Assembly (NCBI RefSeq): GCF_013322225.1
Contig: NZ_JAAMFB010000010.1
Location: 209,635-273,634, forward strand
Length of the DNA: 64,000 bases
Origin: Agrobacterium larrymoorei
GTDB taxonomy: Bacteria > Pseudomonadota > Alphaproteobacteria > Rhizobiales > Rhizobiaceae
Direction: 5' to 3'
The notes beneath the pieces are model-generated. The model searched no databases, had not been told where the DNA came from, and saw only the letters and a program-made list of their open reading frames with translations. A program made the position numbers and the translations under genes. How positions within the stretch are numbered: the first letter of the stretch is position 1; each line of letters starts with the position of its first letter. This document shows, piece after piece, positions 8,946 to 18,895 of the stretch.

Positions 8946-9248
8946 TCACCGTTTACGGACAAATTCCGTGCGCAGGACCAGACCCTTCACGGTATCATGC
9001 TTGCAATCGATTTCTTCAGGATTTCCAGTCAGGCGAATGGAGCGGATAACCGTGCCCTGCTTCAGCGTCGTGCTCGTGCCCTTTACCTTCAAATCCTTGA
9101 TAAGGGTGACGGAATCGCCGTCTGTGAGTACGTTGCCAGCCGCATCGCGAACTTCGTTGGCCGTTGTTGCGGCGGCCGCGACTTCTGAGGCCGGGCGCCA
9201 TTCACCGCTCGCTTCGTCATACACATATTCGTCATCATCTGCGGCCAT
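8946..9248 (-). CDS. PhnA-domain protein lacking the zinc ribbon (100 aa)
   Basis: The C-terminal two thirds match the PhnA core: [19 protein letters not shown], then GTVIRSIRL and [20 protein letters not shown]. The N-terminal Cys-rich zinc ribbon of E. coli PhnA is replaced by an acidic stretch ([15 protein letters not shown]). Despite names such as alkylphosphonate utilization protein, PhnA is not part of the C-P lyase and its role is uncertain. It is transcribed immediately ahead of ruvX with only seven bases between them. Confidence 0.85.
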   Translation of the reverse strand: MAADDDEYVYDEASGEWRPASEVAAAATTANEVRDAAGNVLTDGDSVTLIKDLKVKGTSTTLKQGTVIRSIRLTGNPEEIDCKHDTVKGLVLRTEFVRKR

Positions 9249-9331
9249 GGTCAAAGTCCTGAAATTATCGGCGTCCCGTTGTCTGGCCCGTCCTATGTCA
9301 TAATATACCTGCAATACAAAGGAGAACTTCC

Positions 9332-10036
9332 ATGAAACTTACCTGGCTTGGCCACTCCGCATTCCGCATTGAAACGGGGCATGCGAAAATCCTCATCGAC
9401 CCGTTCTTTACCGGAAATCCGGGCTTCGCAGGGCAGGACGCCAAGGATGCCGCGAGCGACATCACCCATATTTTGCTGACCCACGGTCACGGCGACCATG
9501 TTGGCGACACGATTCAGCTAGCGCAGCAAACCGGCGCAACCGTGCTCGCCAATGCAGATCTCGCTGCATGGCTCGGTTCCAAGGGCGTTTCAAAACTGGA
9601 GATGGGCAATACCGGCGGCACGGTCTCATTTAACGGCTTTTCTGCGACCTTCACGAATGCCTTGCACTCTTCGGCGCAACTCACAGAAGATGGTGTTTCG
9701 CACTCGCTCGGTAGCGCCAACGGCCTGATGCTGCATTTCGAAGATGGCCCGACCGTTTATCACATGGGTGATACCGACATCTTTTCCGACATGGCTTTGA
9801 TCAACGAGTTGCATGAACCGGAAGTCGGCCTCGTCCCGGTAGGCGACCGCTTCACAATGGGCGGCGCGGTTGCGGCCCTTGCCTGCCAGCGTTTCTTCAA
9901 ATTCCGCCACGCCATTCCTTGCCACTACGGCTCATTCCCGATCATCGACCAGACCCCGGAAAAATTCGTGACCGGCATGGACGGCTCGCAAACCCGCGTT
10001 GATGTGCCGAAGGTTGGGCAGACGCTGACGTTTTGA
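9332..10036 (+). CDS. UPF0173 metal-dependent hydrolase
   Basis: This 234-residue protein is a metallo-beta-lactamase-fold hydrolase of the UPF0173 (YtkL) type. The HxHxDH metal motif is seen as HGHGDH at residues 51-56, and later ligands lie in the segments around YHMGDTDIF and the C-terminal IPCHYGSF. It is compact and cytoplasmic. AAAGGAG at 9318-9324 supports the ATG. It is divergent from the phnA-like gene. The natural substrate is not known. Confidence 0.92.
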   Translation: MKLTWLGHSAFRIETGHAKILIDPFFTGNPGFAGQDAKDAASDITHILLTHGHGDHVGDTIQLAQQTGATVLANADLAAWLGSKGVSKLEMGNTGGTVSFNGFSATFTNALHSSAQLTEDGVSHSLGSANGLMLHFEDGPTVYHMGDTDIFSDMALINELHEPEVGLVPVGDRFTMGGAVAALACQRFFKFRHAIPCHYGSFPIIDQTPEKFVTGMDGSQTRVDVPKVGQTLTF

Positions 10037-10045
10037 CAACAAATA

Positions 10046-10072
10046 GACCCGGAGCGATATTCGCTCCGGGTC
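10046..10072. terminator. Hairpin between convergent genes
   Basis: A perfect 12-base-pair stem (GACCCGGAGCGA with TCGCTCCGGGTC) and a three-base loop lie between the convergent genes ending at 10036 and 10091. It lacks a clear T-run, so a bidirectional or transcript-stabilising role is the inference. Confidence 0.6.
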
Positions 10073-10090
10073 CATGCCTTGGGAGGCAGT

Positions 10091-10948
10091 TTAGGCCAAT
10101 TGCGGCTCGACGCGACCAGTCTGCGGCTGTCTTGCCGGAGCCTGGGAAGCGCCGCCAAAGGCATTTCGCCACTCGCTCAATGCGGCAACGCGCCGGGTGT
10201 GTCGCGGGTAGAGCGAAACGATATTTAGGAAGAAACCTGCAATTGAAGGCACCAACTTATCTTGCGCTTCGAAAGCGGCAGGGTTCATCTGGGCATTCAA
10301 TTTTGCGCTGCCGCATGCCAGCATTTGAAGCGCCGTATGCGATGCCTTCAAATTCCCCGATACGACGAGCCCGACGCGGTCGCATGTAAGTTCGCGAGCG
10401 CGCGAGTAAGCCTGACCAAGAAACGGAACGATCAGGCCTGGAAGGCGCAAGAAGCTCCAAGGCTCATCCAGATGACCTGCAACGTGGTGGCCGAGTTCGT
10501 GGCCGATTACGAACTTGACCTGCTCCTCATCGTCCGCATCGATCAGGGTCGATGTCAGCCAGATGTAACGGGTGCGTCCGACGAGCGTCAGCGCCATGGC
10601 GTTCATTACGCCGTTGGAATTGTAGACGAAGGCCGTCGGCGCTTCTTTCAGGCCGAGCGCTCGAGCCCCATCCACGACCATTTTATGGAGATGAGGAAAT
10701 TGCGTGTCGCTGACCATAACGTAATGGCCCATCATGTACGCGCGGACCAAAGCCCGGGCGACATAAGAGAAGAACCATATGAAGAGGATGTAGAACAGGG
10801 CGACAAAGAGCAGAGCTATGCTCTCTGTCAGGGCTGCGTAGACGATGAACCCGGCGAGGCCGAGCCAGACGAGCGTGCCGATGATCAGGCTAAGAGAGCC
10901 ATATAGCTTCTCTTTGGAATGACGCACTTTCGACATTTGGAAATTCAT
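10091..10948 (-). CDS. M48 family zinc metallopeptidase, membrane-bound
   Basis: The 285-residue protein has two N-terminal membrane segments (about residues 17-40 and 44-66) followed by an M48 peptidase domain with the zinc motif HELGH at 150-154 and a downstream third-ligand helix SRARELTCDRVG. The layout resembles HtpX-like and BepA-like quality-control proteases, though it is not HtpX itself. GGGGGAT directly before the ATG at 10948 supports this start over 10975. The last 25 residues are Pro/Gln-rich and probably disordered. Confidence 0.9.
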   Translation of the reverse strand: MNFQMSKVRHSKEKLYGSLSLIIGTLVWLGLAGFIVYAALTESIALLFVALFYILFIWFFSYVARALVRAYMMGHYVMVSDTQFPHLHKMVVDGARALGLKEAPTAFVYNSNGVMNAMALTLVGRTRYIWLTSTLIDADDEEQVKFVIGHELGHHVAGHLDEPWSFLRLPGLIVPFLGQAYSRARELTCDRVGLVVSGNLKASHTALQMLACGSAKLNAQMNPAAFEAQDKLVPSIAGFFLNIVSLYPRHTRRVAALSEWRNAFGGASQAPARQPQTGRVEPQLA

Positions 10949-11199
10949 GGAAATCCCCCGGTTAAATGGCTGCAAGTATGCGAAACTTGAAAAACACGAT
11001 TCCGCACACCTGCAACGGTTTCAAAAAGGCATTGCATCTAGAAATTGAGCGATGACGCCCGCGCGAAAACTCGCGCAATAATTAAAAGTTCCCGCATAGG
11101 GGGAATATTATTTCCGCGGCTGTTTATGGATGCGATGAAGGTTGCGAACTGCGAGCGCGGTCATTATAGCGGGTAGGAAAATTCTACCGGAGTCACACC

Positions 11200-11487
11200 A
11201 TGTCCGTCGATCTTGCCACCGTGAAGCGCGTCGCGCGTCTTTCCCGTATTGCCGTCAGCGAAGAAGAGGCCAACATCATGCTTGGCCAGCTGAATGGCAT
11301 TCTCGGTTTCGTGGAGCAGTTGTCGGAAGTGAATGTGGATGGCGTCGAGCCGATGACCTCCGTTACGCCGGTGGCCATGAAAAAGCGGGTCGATGACGTG
11401 AATGACGGCAACAAGGCTGATGACATCGTTGCCAATGCGCCTGCCACAGACCGTAATTTCTTCATGGTTCCGAAGGTGGTCGAGTAA
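11200..11487 (+). CDS. gatC: Asp/Glu-tRNA amidotransferase subunit C
   Basis: GatC stabilises GatA and bridges it to GatB in the enzyme that converts misacylated Glu-tRNA(Gln) and Asp-tRNA(Asn). The 95 residues match the family over their whole length ([35 protein letters not shown], and the C-terminal FFMVPKVVE). It precedes gatA by 57 bases. The 251-base divergent region shared with the M48 gene must contain its promoter. Confidence 0.97.
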   Translation: MSVDLATVKRVARLSRIAVSEEEANIMLGQLNGILGFVEQLSEVNVDGVEPMTSVTPVAMKKRVDDVNDGNKADDIVANAPATDRNFFMVPKVVE

Positions 11488-11544
11488 GCGGTTTCGCCTG
11501 CTCCCATTCGACAAGTCTCAAAGTTTTCGAAAGCCGTTGCCGAT

Positions 11545-13026
11545 ATGACCGAACTGACCAGCCTCACCATTGCCGAAGCACGTGACAAGCTGAAGGCCAA
11601 GGAATTCACCGCCGTTGAACTGACGGACGCCTATCTGAAGACCATCGATGCCGCCAACGAGACGCTGAACGCCTATGTCGTGACGACGCCGGAAAAGGCG
11701 CGCGAAATGGCCAAGGCTTCGGACGAACGACTGGCAGCAGGCAAGGGCGGCGCGCTGGAAGGTATTCCTCTCGGCGTGAAGGATCTCTTCGCCACCCGCG
11801 ATATCCACACCCAGGCCTGCTCGCATGTTCTTGATGGGTTCAAGCCGAAATACGAATCGACCGTCACGCAGAACCTGTGGGACGAGGGCGCGGTTCTTCT
11901 CGGAAAGCTCAACATGGACGAATTCGCCATGGGCTCTTCCAACGAAAGCTCCTATTACGGCCCGGCCATCAACCCTTGGCGCGCCAACGGCTCCGACAAG
12001 AACCTCGTTCCCGGCGGCTCTTCTGGTGGTTCTGCCGCAGCCGTTGCGGCGCATCTGTGCGCTGGTGCTACGGCCACCGATACCGGCGGCTCCATTCGCC
12101 AGCCTGCGGCCTTTACCGGCACGGTCGGCATCAAGCCGACCTATGGCCGTGTCTCCCGCTGGGGTATTGCCGCTTATGCGTCTTCGCTCGATCAGGCCGG
12201 CCCGATTGCCCGCGACGTGCGCGATGCTGCAATTATGCTGAAGTCCATGGCAAGCGTAGACACGAAGGATACAACCTCCGTCGATCTGCCGGTGCCGGAT
12301 TATGAAAAGGCCATCGGTCAGTCGCTAAAAGGCCTGAAGATCGGTATTCCGAAGGAGTATCGCGTCGATGGCATGCCGGAAGAAATCGAAAAGCTTTGGG
12401 CGCAGGGCGTTGCATGGCTGAAGGATGCTGGCGCTGAAGTGGTCGATATCTTGCTGCCGCACACGAAATACGCACTGCCAGCCTATTACATCGTAGCCCC
12501 TGCGGAAGCCTCTTCCAACCTCGCGCGTTATGACGGAGTTCGCTACGGCCTGCGCGTCGATGGCAAAGACATTGCCGACATGTACGAGAAGAGCCGCGCA
12601 GCCGGTTTCGGCTCAGAAGTGAAGCGCCGCATCATGGTTGGCACCTACGTCCTTTCCGCTGGCTATTACGACGCCTACTACCTCAAGGCGCAGAAGGTTC
12701 GCACGCTGATCAAGCGCGACTTCGAAAACGTCTTCCATGAGGGCGTGGACGCCGTTCTTGCGCCGATCACGCCATCGTCGGCCTTCGAAATCGGCGACAA
12801 GGAACTGGCAGCCGATCCGGTGAAAATGTACCTTCAGGACGTCTTTACGATTACCGTCAACATGGCCGGTCTACCCGGTCTGTCCGTTCCTGCCGGTCTG
12901 GACGGAAAAGGCCTGCCGCTCGGCCTCCAGCTTATAGGCAAGCCATTCGAAGAAGAAACGCTGTTCAAGACGGCGCACGCTATCGAGCAGGCTGCGGGCA
13001 AGTTTACGCCCGCCAAGTGGTGGTAA
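11545..13026 (+). CDS. gatA: Asp/Glu-tRNA amidotransferase subunit A
   Basis: GatA is the glutaminase half of the amidotransferase; it releases ammonia from glutamine for use by GatB. The 493-residue protein has the amidase signature with the Ser-cisSer-Lys triad at K79, S159 (in PGGSSGGS) and S183 (in DTGGSIR). Length is standard. Its last bases overlap the start of the first GNAT gene, implying cotranscription of the acetyltransferases with gatCA. Confidence 0.98.
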   Translation: MTELTSLTIAEARDKLKAKEFTAVELTDAYLKTIDAANETLNAYVVTTPEKAREMAKASDERLAAGKGGALEGIPLGVKDLFATRDIHTQACSHVLDGFKPKYESTVTQNLWDEGAVLLGKLNMDEFAMGSSNESSYYGPAINPWRANGSDKNLVPGGSSGGSAAAVAAHLCAGATATDTGGSIRQPAAFTGTVGIKPTYGRVSRWGIAAYASSLDQAGPIARDVRDAAIMLKSMASVDTKDTTSVDLPVPDYEKAIGQSLKGLKIGIPKEYRVDGMPEEIEKLWAQGVAWLKDAGAEVVDILLPHTKYALPAYYIVAPAEASSNLARYDGVRYGLRVDGKDIADMYEKSRAAGFGSEVKRRIMVGTYVLSAGYYDAYYLKAQKVRTLIKRDFENVFHEGVDAVLAPITPSSAFEIGDKELAADPVKMYLQDVFTITVNMAGLPGLSVPAGLDGKGLPLGLQLIGKPFEEETLFKTAHAIEQAAGKFTPAKWW

Positions 13027-13538
13027 ACGGTCTTAAAATTCGAGCCATGACAGAGGCCGATCGCAAAGCGGTCGGCCTCATTGGTTTTCTCGCCTGGAAA
13101 TCCAGCAGCGCATTTGAGGATGTCTACCTCGATCCGGTCGTGATCGAGCGGGTGCACGGTGAGTTTACGAAATTCGCGAAAGAAACAGACTGCGATGTCG
13201 CAGTTGCCGATATCGACGGCGTAGTCGTCGGCTGGGGAGCTCGCGCCGGTGAGCCCGACTATATTTCCGATATCTGGATCGATCCCGATTTTCAGGGCAA
13301 GGGACTTGGACGGCTTTTGGTCGAGCACTTTCTCGATCAGATGAGCAACTCCAGCATTTCTGCCGCCAGGATCTCCACGCACGCTAAAAACACCAACGCC
13401 ATTCGCGCCTATGAGCGCTGTGGCTTTCAAATCGTCTGGCACGGCACGAGCTGGTCTGAAACTATGCAGGTCGATCTGGAAAAGGTCCGGCTGGAAAAAA
13501 AGTTGATTGAAACAGATCTTTCAGAGGCAGTGCTGTGA
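13017..13538 (+). CDS. GNAT family N-acetyltransferase
   Basis: The 173-residue GNAT protein has the acetyl-CoA P-loop as [15 protein letters not shown] near residue 95 and a C-terminal AYERCGF motif. The start is a GTG at 13017 inside the end of gatA, chosen because the first beta-strand [11 protein letters not shown] needs residues before the ATG at 13047. It is the first of a coupled pair; the next gene is a diverged paralogue. Substrate unknown. Confidence 0.85.
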   Translation: MVVNGLKIRAMTEADRKAVGLIGFLAWKSSSAFEDVYLDPVVIERVHGEFTKFAKETDCDVAVADIDGVVVGWGARAGEPDYISDIWIDPDFQGKGLGRLLVEHFLDQMSNSSISAARISTHAKNTNAIRAYERCGFQIVWHGTSWSETMQVDLEKVRLEKKLIETDLSEAVL

Positions 13539-14041
13539 TCATTCGCCCGGCCCATAAGGAAGATGCCGCAAGTCTCGCGCTGATTGGTCTGCGGGCCTGG
13601 GAAAGAGCGACTTCGGTCATTGGAATAACGAACGAGCTACGGGAAAACGCGCACTCTGCCTTCGGCAATTTCGTCCAGTCGTCCTGGCTTGCGATTACCG
13701 TTATCGAGCTGAATGGCACCGTTGCCGGATGGGCGGCGCGGGAAAATTTCGATGATATGATAACGGATTTCTGGATCGATACTCCGCATCAGCGGCAAGG
13801 TATCGGCACTGCGCTCTTGGAGGATGTAGAGCGGCAAATTCTAGAGAGGGGATATATCTCCTCCAAACTTGAAAGCCATGCCGAGAACGAACCGGCGGTC
13901 TCGTTCTTTCGCAAGCACGGCTACGGCGTCAGTTGGTTTTCAATGAAATATTCGTCGAAGCTGGATCGCGATGTCCAGTCCATCGGTCTTAGCAAGCAGC
14001 TCCTGGAAGCAGAAGTCGAAACTTACGGACCAGTCTTCTGA
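13535..14041 (+). CDS. GNAT family N-acetyltransferase, paralogue of the preceding gene
   Basis: The product (168 aa) shares architecture with the protein encoded just upstream: an IRPAHKEDA strand, WIDTPHQRQGIGTALLEDVE as the acetyl-CoA loop, and a FFRKHGYGV C-terminal motif. The GTG start overlaps the previous stop as GTGA, so it is translationally coupled. The two look like a tandem duplication that has diverged. Its last 19 bases overlap the convergent DUF1294 gene. Confidence 0.85.
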   Translation: MIIRPAHKEDAASLALIGLRAWERATSVIGITNELRENAHSAFGNFVQSSWLAITVIELNGTVAGWAARENFDDMITDFWIDTPHQRQGIGTALLEDVERQILERGYISSKLESHAENEPAVSFFRKHGYGVSWFSMKYSSKLDRDVQSIGLSKQLLEAEVETYGPVF

Positions 14042-14364
14042 GAGAGTGCGTTAACGACCGCCAGCAATCGTAAGGGCCAATTGGGCACGATTAAAGTGAC
14101 GGTTATAAGTGCTATCTGCAGCAGGATTATGAACCTCAGATTGCTTCGGAATGGCTCTTTGCGCGTTTTATGACGGAGCAACTGTTGCGCAAGTACCGCG
14201 CCGAGGCTGCCGCCGAGAAACGCCAGCCACAGCAGGGTACTTTCACTTACCCGCCACTCACCGTTCCTCGCTGCCTCCTTGTCCCACCAATAAATGAGAA
14301 AGACGAGCAGATTGCAGGTGAGATAGGTAGCAACCGAAAGAGCAAGCGTAATCATGGAAAGCAT
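14023..14364 (-). CDS. DUF1294 membrane protein
   Basis: This 113-residue membrane protein fits DUF1294: an N-terminal hydrophobic segment, the characteristic YWWDKEAARNGEWRVSE region with the DK pair, an LAFLGGSLGA segment, HKTRKEPF, and a final membrane helix. Function unknown; in some proteins the domain is fused to cold-shock domains. It lies between the gatCA-GNAT operon and gatB on the opposite strand. Confidence 0.87.
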   Translation of the reverse strand: MLSMITLALSVATYLTCNLLVFLIYWWDKEAARNGEWRVSESTLLWLAFLGGSLGAVLAQQLLRHKTRKEPFRSNLRFIILLQIALITVTLIVPNWPLRLLAVVNALSQKTGP

Positions 14365-14488
14365 TTAAATTAAAAAGTGTAAACAATGGATTTTCAACCA
14401 ACCGCGCCTCGGTACGACAAGCCTTGCGCCATCCGGCCATTTGTTCTACCTCACCACTGATAGAAATTCCGTATCTAAAGAGCTTGAT

Positions 14489-15991
14489 ATGACCCTTGTA
14501 GACGTGCGCACACCCGATCCGAAACGTTTCATTCCCGGCGCGACAGGCGATTGGGAAATCGTCATCGGCATGGAAGTCCACGCACAGGTTCTGTCGAATT
14601 CAAAGCTTTTCTCCGGCGCCTCCACCACCTTCGGCAATGCGCCGAACTCCAACGTTTCGCTGGTGGATGCGGCCATGCCCGGCATGCTGCCAGTCATCAA
14701 CGAGGAATGCGTGGCGCAGGCGGTGCGTACGGGGCTTGGTCTGAAAGCAAAGATCAACAATCGTTCGATCTTCGACCGCAAGAACTATTTCTATCCTGAT
14801 TTGCCGCAGGGTTATCAGATTTCGCAGTTCAAGGACCCCATCGTCGGCGAAGGACAGATCGTTATTTCGCTCGGCCCTGATCGTCAGGGCAATTTCGAAG
14901 ACATCGAAATCGGCATCGAGCGTTTGCATCTGGAGCAGGATGCGGGCAAGTCGATGCACGATCAGCATCCAACTATGTCCTATGTCGACCTGAACCGTTC
15001 TGGCGTGGCGCTGATGGAAATCGTGTCCAAGCCGGACATGCGCTCTTCGGATGAAGCCAAGGCCTATATGACCAAGCTTCGCTCCATCGTGCGCTACCTC
15101 GGCACCTGCGACGGCAACATGGACGAAGGCTCCATGCGCGCCGACGTGAACGTTTCCGTACGGCGGCCGGGCGAAGGCTTCGGCACGCGTTGCGAAATCA
15201 AGAACGTCAACTCCATCCGCTTCATTGGTCAGGCCATCGAATACGAAGCCCGTCGCCAGATCGCCATTCTGGAAGACGGTGGCACCATCGATCAGGAAAC
15301 CCGCTTGTTCGATCCGGGTAAGGGTGAAACACGCTCCATGCGCTCCAAGGAAGATGCGCACGATTACCGCTATTTCCCGGACCCCGACCTGCTGCCGCTG
15401 GAATTCGACGATGCCTATGTCGAGGCGCTGAGCAAGGATTTGCCGGAGCTGCCAGATGACAAGAAAGCCCGCTTCGTCAGTGAACTCGGACTGTCCGTCT
15501 ACGACGCCTCGATCCTCGTCTCGGAAAAGGCGATTGCCGATTACTACGAGCATGTTGCTGAAGGTCGCGATGGCAAGATTGCCGCCAACTGGGTGATCAA
15601 CGATCTGCTTGGTGCCTTGAACAAGTCGAGCAAGGGCATCGAGGATACGCCGGTTTCTGCCGCGCAACTCGGTGGCATCATCGATCTGATCAAGGCAAAC
15701 ACCATTTCCGGCAAGATCGCCAAGGACCTGTTCGAAATCGTCTGGAACGAAGGCGGCAACCCTGCCGAGATCGTTGAGAGCCGTGGCATGAAGCAGGTTA
15801 CGGACACTGGCGCGATTGAAAAGGCCGTGGACGAGATCATCGCCGCCAACCCGGATCAGGTCGAGAAGGTGAAGGCCAAGCCGACGCTCGCTGGCTGGTT
15901 CGTCGGCCAGGTCATGAAGGCAACCGGCGGCAAGGCCAACCCGCAGGCGGTGCAGGAGTTGGTGAAGGCTAAGTTGGGAATCGAAGAGTAA
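14489..15991 (+). CDS. gatB: Asp/Glu-tRNA amidotransferase subunit B
   Basis: GatB binds the misacylated tRNA and, as a kinase, activates the side chain before amidation. The 500-residue protein has the family signatures [12 protein letters not shown], the Lys/Tyr-rich [27 protein letters not shown], and a YqeY-like C-terminal tail domain. I place the start at the ATG at 14489 ([10 protein letters not shown]), 16 codons inside the longest frame, because homology begins there and AAAGAG precedes it. It is separated from gatCA by DUF1294 and probably has its own promoter. Confidence 0.98.
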   Translation: MTLVDVRTPDPKRFIPGATGDWEIVIGMEVHAQVLSNSKLFSGASTTFGNAPNSNVSLVDAAMPGMLPVINEECVAQAVRTGLGLKAKINNRSIFDRKNYFYPDLPQGYQISQFKDPIVGEGQIVISLGPDRQGNFEDIEIGIERLHLEQDAGKSMHDQHPTMSYVDLNRSGVALMEIVSKPDMRSSDEAKAYMTKLRSIVRYLGTCDGNMDEGSMRADVNVSVRRPGEGFGTRCEIKNVNSIRFIGQAIEYEARRQIAILEDGGTIDQETRLFDPGKGETRSMRSKEDAHDYRYFPDPDLLPLEFDDAYVEALSKDLPELPDDKKARFVSELGLSVYDASILVSEKAIADYYEHVAEGRDGKIAANWVINDLLGALNKSSKGIEDTPVSAAQLGGIIDLIKANTISGKIAKDLFEIVWNEGGNPAEIVESRGMKQVTDTGAIEKAVDEIIAANPDQVEKVKAKPTLAGWFVGQVMKATGGKANPQAVQELVKAKLGIEE

Positions 15992-16055
15992 ACGGCCTCT
16001 GACCCATCTTTTGCTCTCCTTAATTGGGAGGCTGAAGATAGTTAGAATACCTACT

Positions 16056-16144
16056 CTCCGTCATCCTCGAGCTTGACCCGAGGATCTACCACGGTTGGCG
16101 TTGGGGTTAGTCAGATCCTCGGGTCAAGCCCGCGGATGACGGAG
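16056..16144. repeat. RIME-like intergenic palindrome
   Basis: Two 32-base arms (16056-16087 and 16113-16144) form an inverted repeat with only two mismatches around a 25-base loop. The arm core, CTTGACCCGAGGATC, matches the repeat type scattered through rhizobial and other alphaproteobacterial intergenic regions (RIME-like). It lies between gatB and the next GNAT gene. Only one copy is seen in this window. Confidence 0.85.
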
Positions 16145-16208
16145 AACTTGAAGGAACGCATTCTTACGCCGGGACATCTCCCGGCGTTTCCATTTGAACG
16201 GAGAAACA

Positions 16209-16709
16209 ATGGTGTTTTTCATCCGCACTGCCAGCGAGCGCGATATCGAACCAGTCCGAACGCTTCTGGCGCGAACATGGCATGCCACTTACGATTCGAT
16301 CTACGGCGCCGATAAGGTCAGCGGAATGATTGCGGAGTGGCATTCGCAAGCAGCGATGAAAGAGCGTGTGCAGAAAAAAGGCGGCGAATTCCTTGTTGCG
16401 GACGACGGCAAACGCATCGGCGGGATGGCTTACGCGGTCATGTCCACCAAAATGGCGAAAACGGCTCTGCTCTATCAACTCTACGTCGATCCGGCCTTTC
16501 AGCGACAGGGCGTGGGCCGTGATCTGTTCTCTGAACTGGAGACCTGTTTTCCAGATGCGGAAATTATGCGGCTGGAGGTCGAGCCTAAAAATGCTGTCGC
16601 AATATCCTTCTATGAAGGTGTGGGTTTCGCCGAGGTCGACCGGATCGCGAGTCTGGCTGGTGTTGAGGGGATGCCCGGGATCGTAATGGAGAAGAGCTTG
16701 AAAAGATGA
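16209..16709 (+). CDS. GNAT family N-acetyltransferase
   Basis: This 166-residue protein is a clear GNAT: VDPAFQRQGVGRDLFSELE for acetyl-CoA binding and a SFYEGVGF motif near the C-terminus. The N-terminal LLARTWHATYDSIYG resembles RimI-like small acetyltransferases. GGAG at 16199-16202 fixes the ATG at 16209. It overlaps the next GNAT gene as ATGA, forming the second coupled acetyltransferase pair in the gat region. The repeat element just upstream separates it from gatB. Confidence 0.9.
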   Translation: MVFFIRTASERDIEPVRTLLARTWHATYDSIYGADKVSGMIAEWHSQAAMKERVQKKGGEFLVADDGKRIGGMAYAVMSTKMAKTALLYQLYVDPAFQRQGVGRDLFSELETCFPDAEIMRLEVEPKNAVAISFYEGVGFAEVDRIASLAGVEGMPGIVMEKSLKR

Positions 16710-17179
16710 AAAAAGCGGAGGAAGAGCTTGCCATCCGTGAAGCGCGGGAGCTCGATTTGCCTGCACTCATTGCAATGTTTGCCGCTGATGACGTGGGCGG
16801 GCATGGCGATACGACGAGCGACGAAGCTTTGCCGGATTATCTGGCCGCGTTCCGTGCCATGGGCATGTCACCGAACGAAACGCTCTATGTCGCAGAACTT
16901 GATGGCGAGGTTGTCGGCACCTTTCAGACCGCAGTCCTCACAAAACTTGTGGGCCGTGGCGCGGTGTCAATGGTGATCGAGGCGGTGCAGACCCGCGAAG
17001 ACATGCGCGGTCGTGGCATCGGCGCTATGATGATCCGCCACTGCATCGAACAGGCGAAAAGCAAGGGATTTGACGCCATCCAGCTAACTTCCAACATAGC
17101 GCGGCTCGACGCGCATCGTTTCTACGAGAGGCTGGGTTTCGAGAAGCGGCATCTCGGTTTCAGGATGAAGCTTAAATAG
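16706..17179 (+). CDS. GNAT family N-acetyltransferase
   Basis: The 157-residue enzyme has the GNAT core with TREDMRGRGIGAMMIRHCIEQ as acetyl-CoA loop and HRFYERLGFE near the end. Its N-terminus carries a HGDTTSDEALPDY stretch seen in a GNAT subgroup with short active-site loops. The start overlaps the previous stop, so both are made from one message. Substrate cannot be read from sequence. Confidence 0.9.
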   Translation: MKKAEEELAIREARELDLPALIAMFAADDVGGHGDTTSDEALPDYLAAFRAMGMSPNETLYVAELDGEVVGTFQTAVLTKLVGRGAVSMVIEAVQTREDMRGRGIGAMMIRHCIEQAKSKGFDAIQLTSNIARLDAHRFYERLGFEKRHLGFRMKLK

Positions 17180-17285
17180 CTTTCGCGTTGCGGGAAATGC
17201 TGGACAATCAGTGTCGGGAACGGCATAAGCTTGTGACTGTGCGGGTGCGAAAGCGCCGCATCTGAAAAGCCCGAGGAACGGATTA

Positions 17286-17684
17286 ATGAAGACTCTTCTG
17301 ACGCAAATCTTCACCTGGTGGAACGGCCAGACGATCGGAACGCGCTTTCACACATGGCGATTCGGCAAGAAGGTTGGCACGGATGAGTTGGGCAATACCT
17401 ACTACGAAGGTGGCACCACCTCCTGGGGCATGCCGCGCCGTTGGGTGATTTACAATGGTTACGCCGAAGCATCCGCTATCCCTCCGGGCTGGCACGGCTG
17501 GATGCATTACCGTACCGATACGCCCCCAAGCCAGGAAAGCTATACCGCGCGTGAGTGGCAGAAGGCACATCAGCCGAATCTGACCGGCTCTTCGAAAGCC
17601 TATCGCCCGAAGGGTTCTCTGGCAGTCTCCGGCGAGCGCCCGCGTGTGACCGGCGACTACGACGCCTGGACACCTGGCGGCTGA
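17286..17684 (+). CDS. NADH:ubiquinone oxidoreductase subunit NDUFA12
   Basis: The 132-residue protein matches the alphaproteobacterial homologue of the mitochondrial complex I accessory subunit NDUFA12 (17.2 kDa, B17.2). Signatures are the N-terminal TWWNGQTIGTRFHTWRFGKKVG, DELGNTYYE, RRWVIYNG and the WHGWMHYRTDTPP block. It is an accessory subunit encoded away from the nuo operon, as usual in this group. It sits on the same strand as DUF2155, which commonly follows it in rhizobia. Confidence 0.93.
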   Translation: MKTLLTQIFTWWNGQTIGTRFHTWRFGKKVGTDELGNTYYEGGTTSWGMPRRWVIYNGYAEASAIPPGWHGWMHYRTDTPPSQESYTAREWQKAHQPNLTGSSKAYRPKGSLAVSGERPRVTGDYDAWTPGG

Positions 17685-17827
17685 TATTGCTTGACCGACA
17701 TTCCGTTTCTAACGGGGTGAAACTGGCGGACATTTGATGATGGCCGCCACCCGCTTTTGCCACATTCGGCCTTTAGGCGTGATCTGGCTCTTGGATGGGC
17801 GGGGCAGTTTTCTGGAGACGATTTGAT

Positions 17828-18265
17828 ATGAGAACATTCACGCGGGATATTTCTTTGCGTGCGCTGGCAGTGTCGCTCGTGGCACTGTTGCCAGTTGTCG
17901 GTCTTGTATCTCCTGTCTCCGCCGCTCGTCTTGAGAACAAGGTCGCGGTTTTCTCCGGCATCGATAAGATCACCGGGCGTATCACCTCCTTCGATGTTTA
18001 TATCGATGAAACGGTGCAGTTCGGCGCATTACAGGTGACGCCGAAGGTCTGCTACTCGCGTGACGACACCGAAGCGCAGAAGATCGATTCTTTTGTGGAA
18101 GTCGATGAAATCACATTGGACCGAAAGATCCGGCGCATCTTCACCGGCTGGATGTTCGCTTCCAGTCCGGGTCTCAACGCTGTTGAGCATCCGATCTACG
18201 ACGTGTGGCTGACCGGCTGCAAGCAGGAATCGGACGTTCCGGCACCTTCGACTGCGAGTAATTGA
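17828..18265 (+). CDS. DUF2155 exported protein
   Basis: The 145-residue protein begins with a signal peptide (hydrophobic ALAVSLVALLPVVGLV followed by VSAARL) and continues as DUF2155: VFSGIDKITGRITSFDV, then QFGALQVTPKVCYSR and IFTGWMFASSPGLNAVEHP. The two Cys residues near 70 and 135 could form a periplasmic disulfide. GGAG at 17814-17817 supports the ATG at 17828. Function not established; the gene is usually next to NDUFA12 and aat, as here. Confidence 0.88.
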   Translation: MRTFTRDISLRALAVSLVALLPVVGLVSPVSAARLENKVAVFSGIDKITGRITSFDVYIDETVQFGALQVTPKVCYSRDDTEAQKIDSFVEVDEITLDRKIRRIFTGWMFASSPGLNAVEHPIYDVWLTGCKQESDVPAPSTASN

Positions 18266-18274
18266 GCCGCTGAT

Positions 18275-18892
18275 TTAGTCGTTGAATAGCGCATCGGCTT
18301 GCTCAACAGCCGCTTCCAGCATCTTCGCATATTCCACCTTCGGAATATCGATAGCCCCGAACGTTTTCAAATGCTCTGTCGTGAATTGCGTATCGAGCAG
18401 GGTAAAACCCTTTTCGCGCAATCTTTCTACCAAATGCACAAGGCAAATTTTAGAGGCATTGGTGCGACGGGAGAACATGCTTTCTCCGAAGAAGGCGGCA
18501 CCCAGTGAAACGCCGTATAGACCGCCGACGAGTTGGTCGCCTTCCCATGCTTCAACACTATGCGCGTGGCCGATGTGGTGCAGCTCGCTGTAAAGCTTAC
18601 GGATCGTGTCGTTGATCCAAGTGCTGGGGCGATCGGTTGCTTCTTCGGCACAGCCCGACATTACGCCTTCGAAATCCGTATCGAAACGAATATCGAACGG
18701 CTTTTTGCGGATCGCTTTGCTGAGACTTTTGGAAACGTGGAAATCATCGAGCGGTATGACGCCGCGTAATTCCGGTTCGACCCAGAAAAGTTCGGGATCG
18801 TCAGCCGACTCTGCCATCGGGAAGAGACCGATGGAGTAGGCGCGCAGCAGCATATCGACAGTAATATCGCTATCTCTGCTGCGCCGACCCAT
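18275..18892 (-). CDS. aat: Leucyl/phenylalanyl-tRNA-protein transferase
   Basis: Aat adds Leu or Phe from tRNA to proteins with N-terminal Arg or Lys, marking them for ClpS/ClpAP degradation. The 205-residue protein carries the conserved [50 protein letters not shown] and [12 protein letters not shown] segments. It follows accC by three bases, so it is the last gene of the minus-strand aroQ-accB-accC-aat cluster. Confidence 0.97.
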   Translation of the reverse strand: MGRRSRDSDITVDMLLRAYSIGLFPMAESADDPELFWVEPELRGVIPLDDFHVSKSLSKAIRKKPFDIRFDTDFEGVMSGCAEEATDRPSTWINDTIRKLYSELHHIGHAHSVEAWEGDQLVGGLYGVSLGAAFFGESMFSRRTNASKICLVHLVERLREKGFTLLDTQFTTEHLKTFGAIDIPKVEYAKMLEAAVEQADALFND

Positions 18893-18895
18893 ACC

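Noticed and set aside
16056..16144. CRISPR-like repeat
   Set aside because: It is a single inverted pair, not an array of spaced direct repeats, and there are no cas genes in the window.
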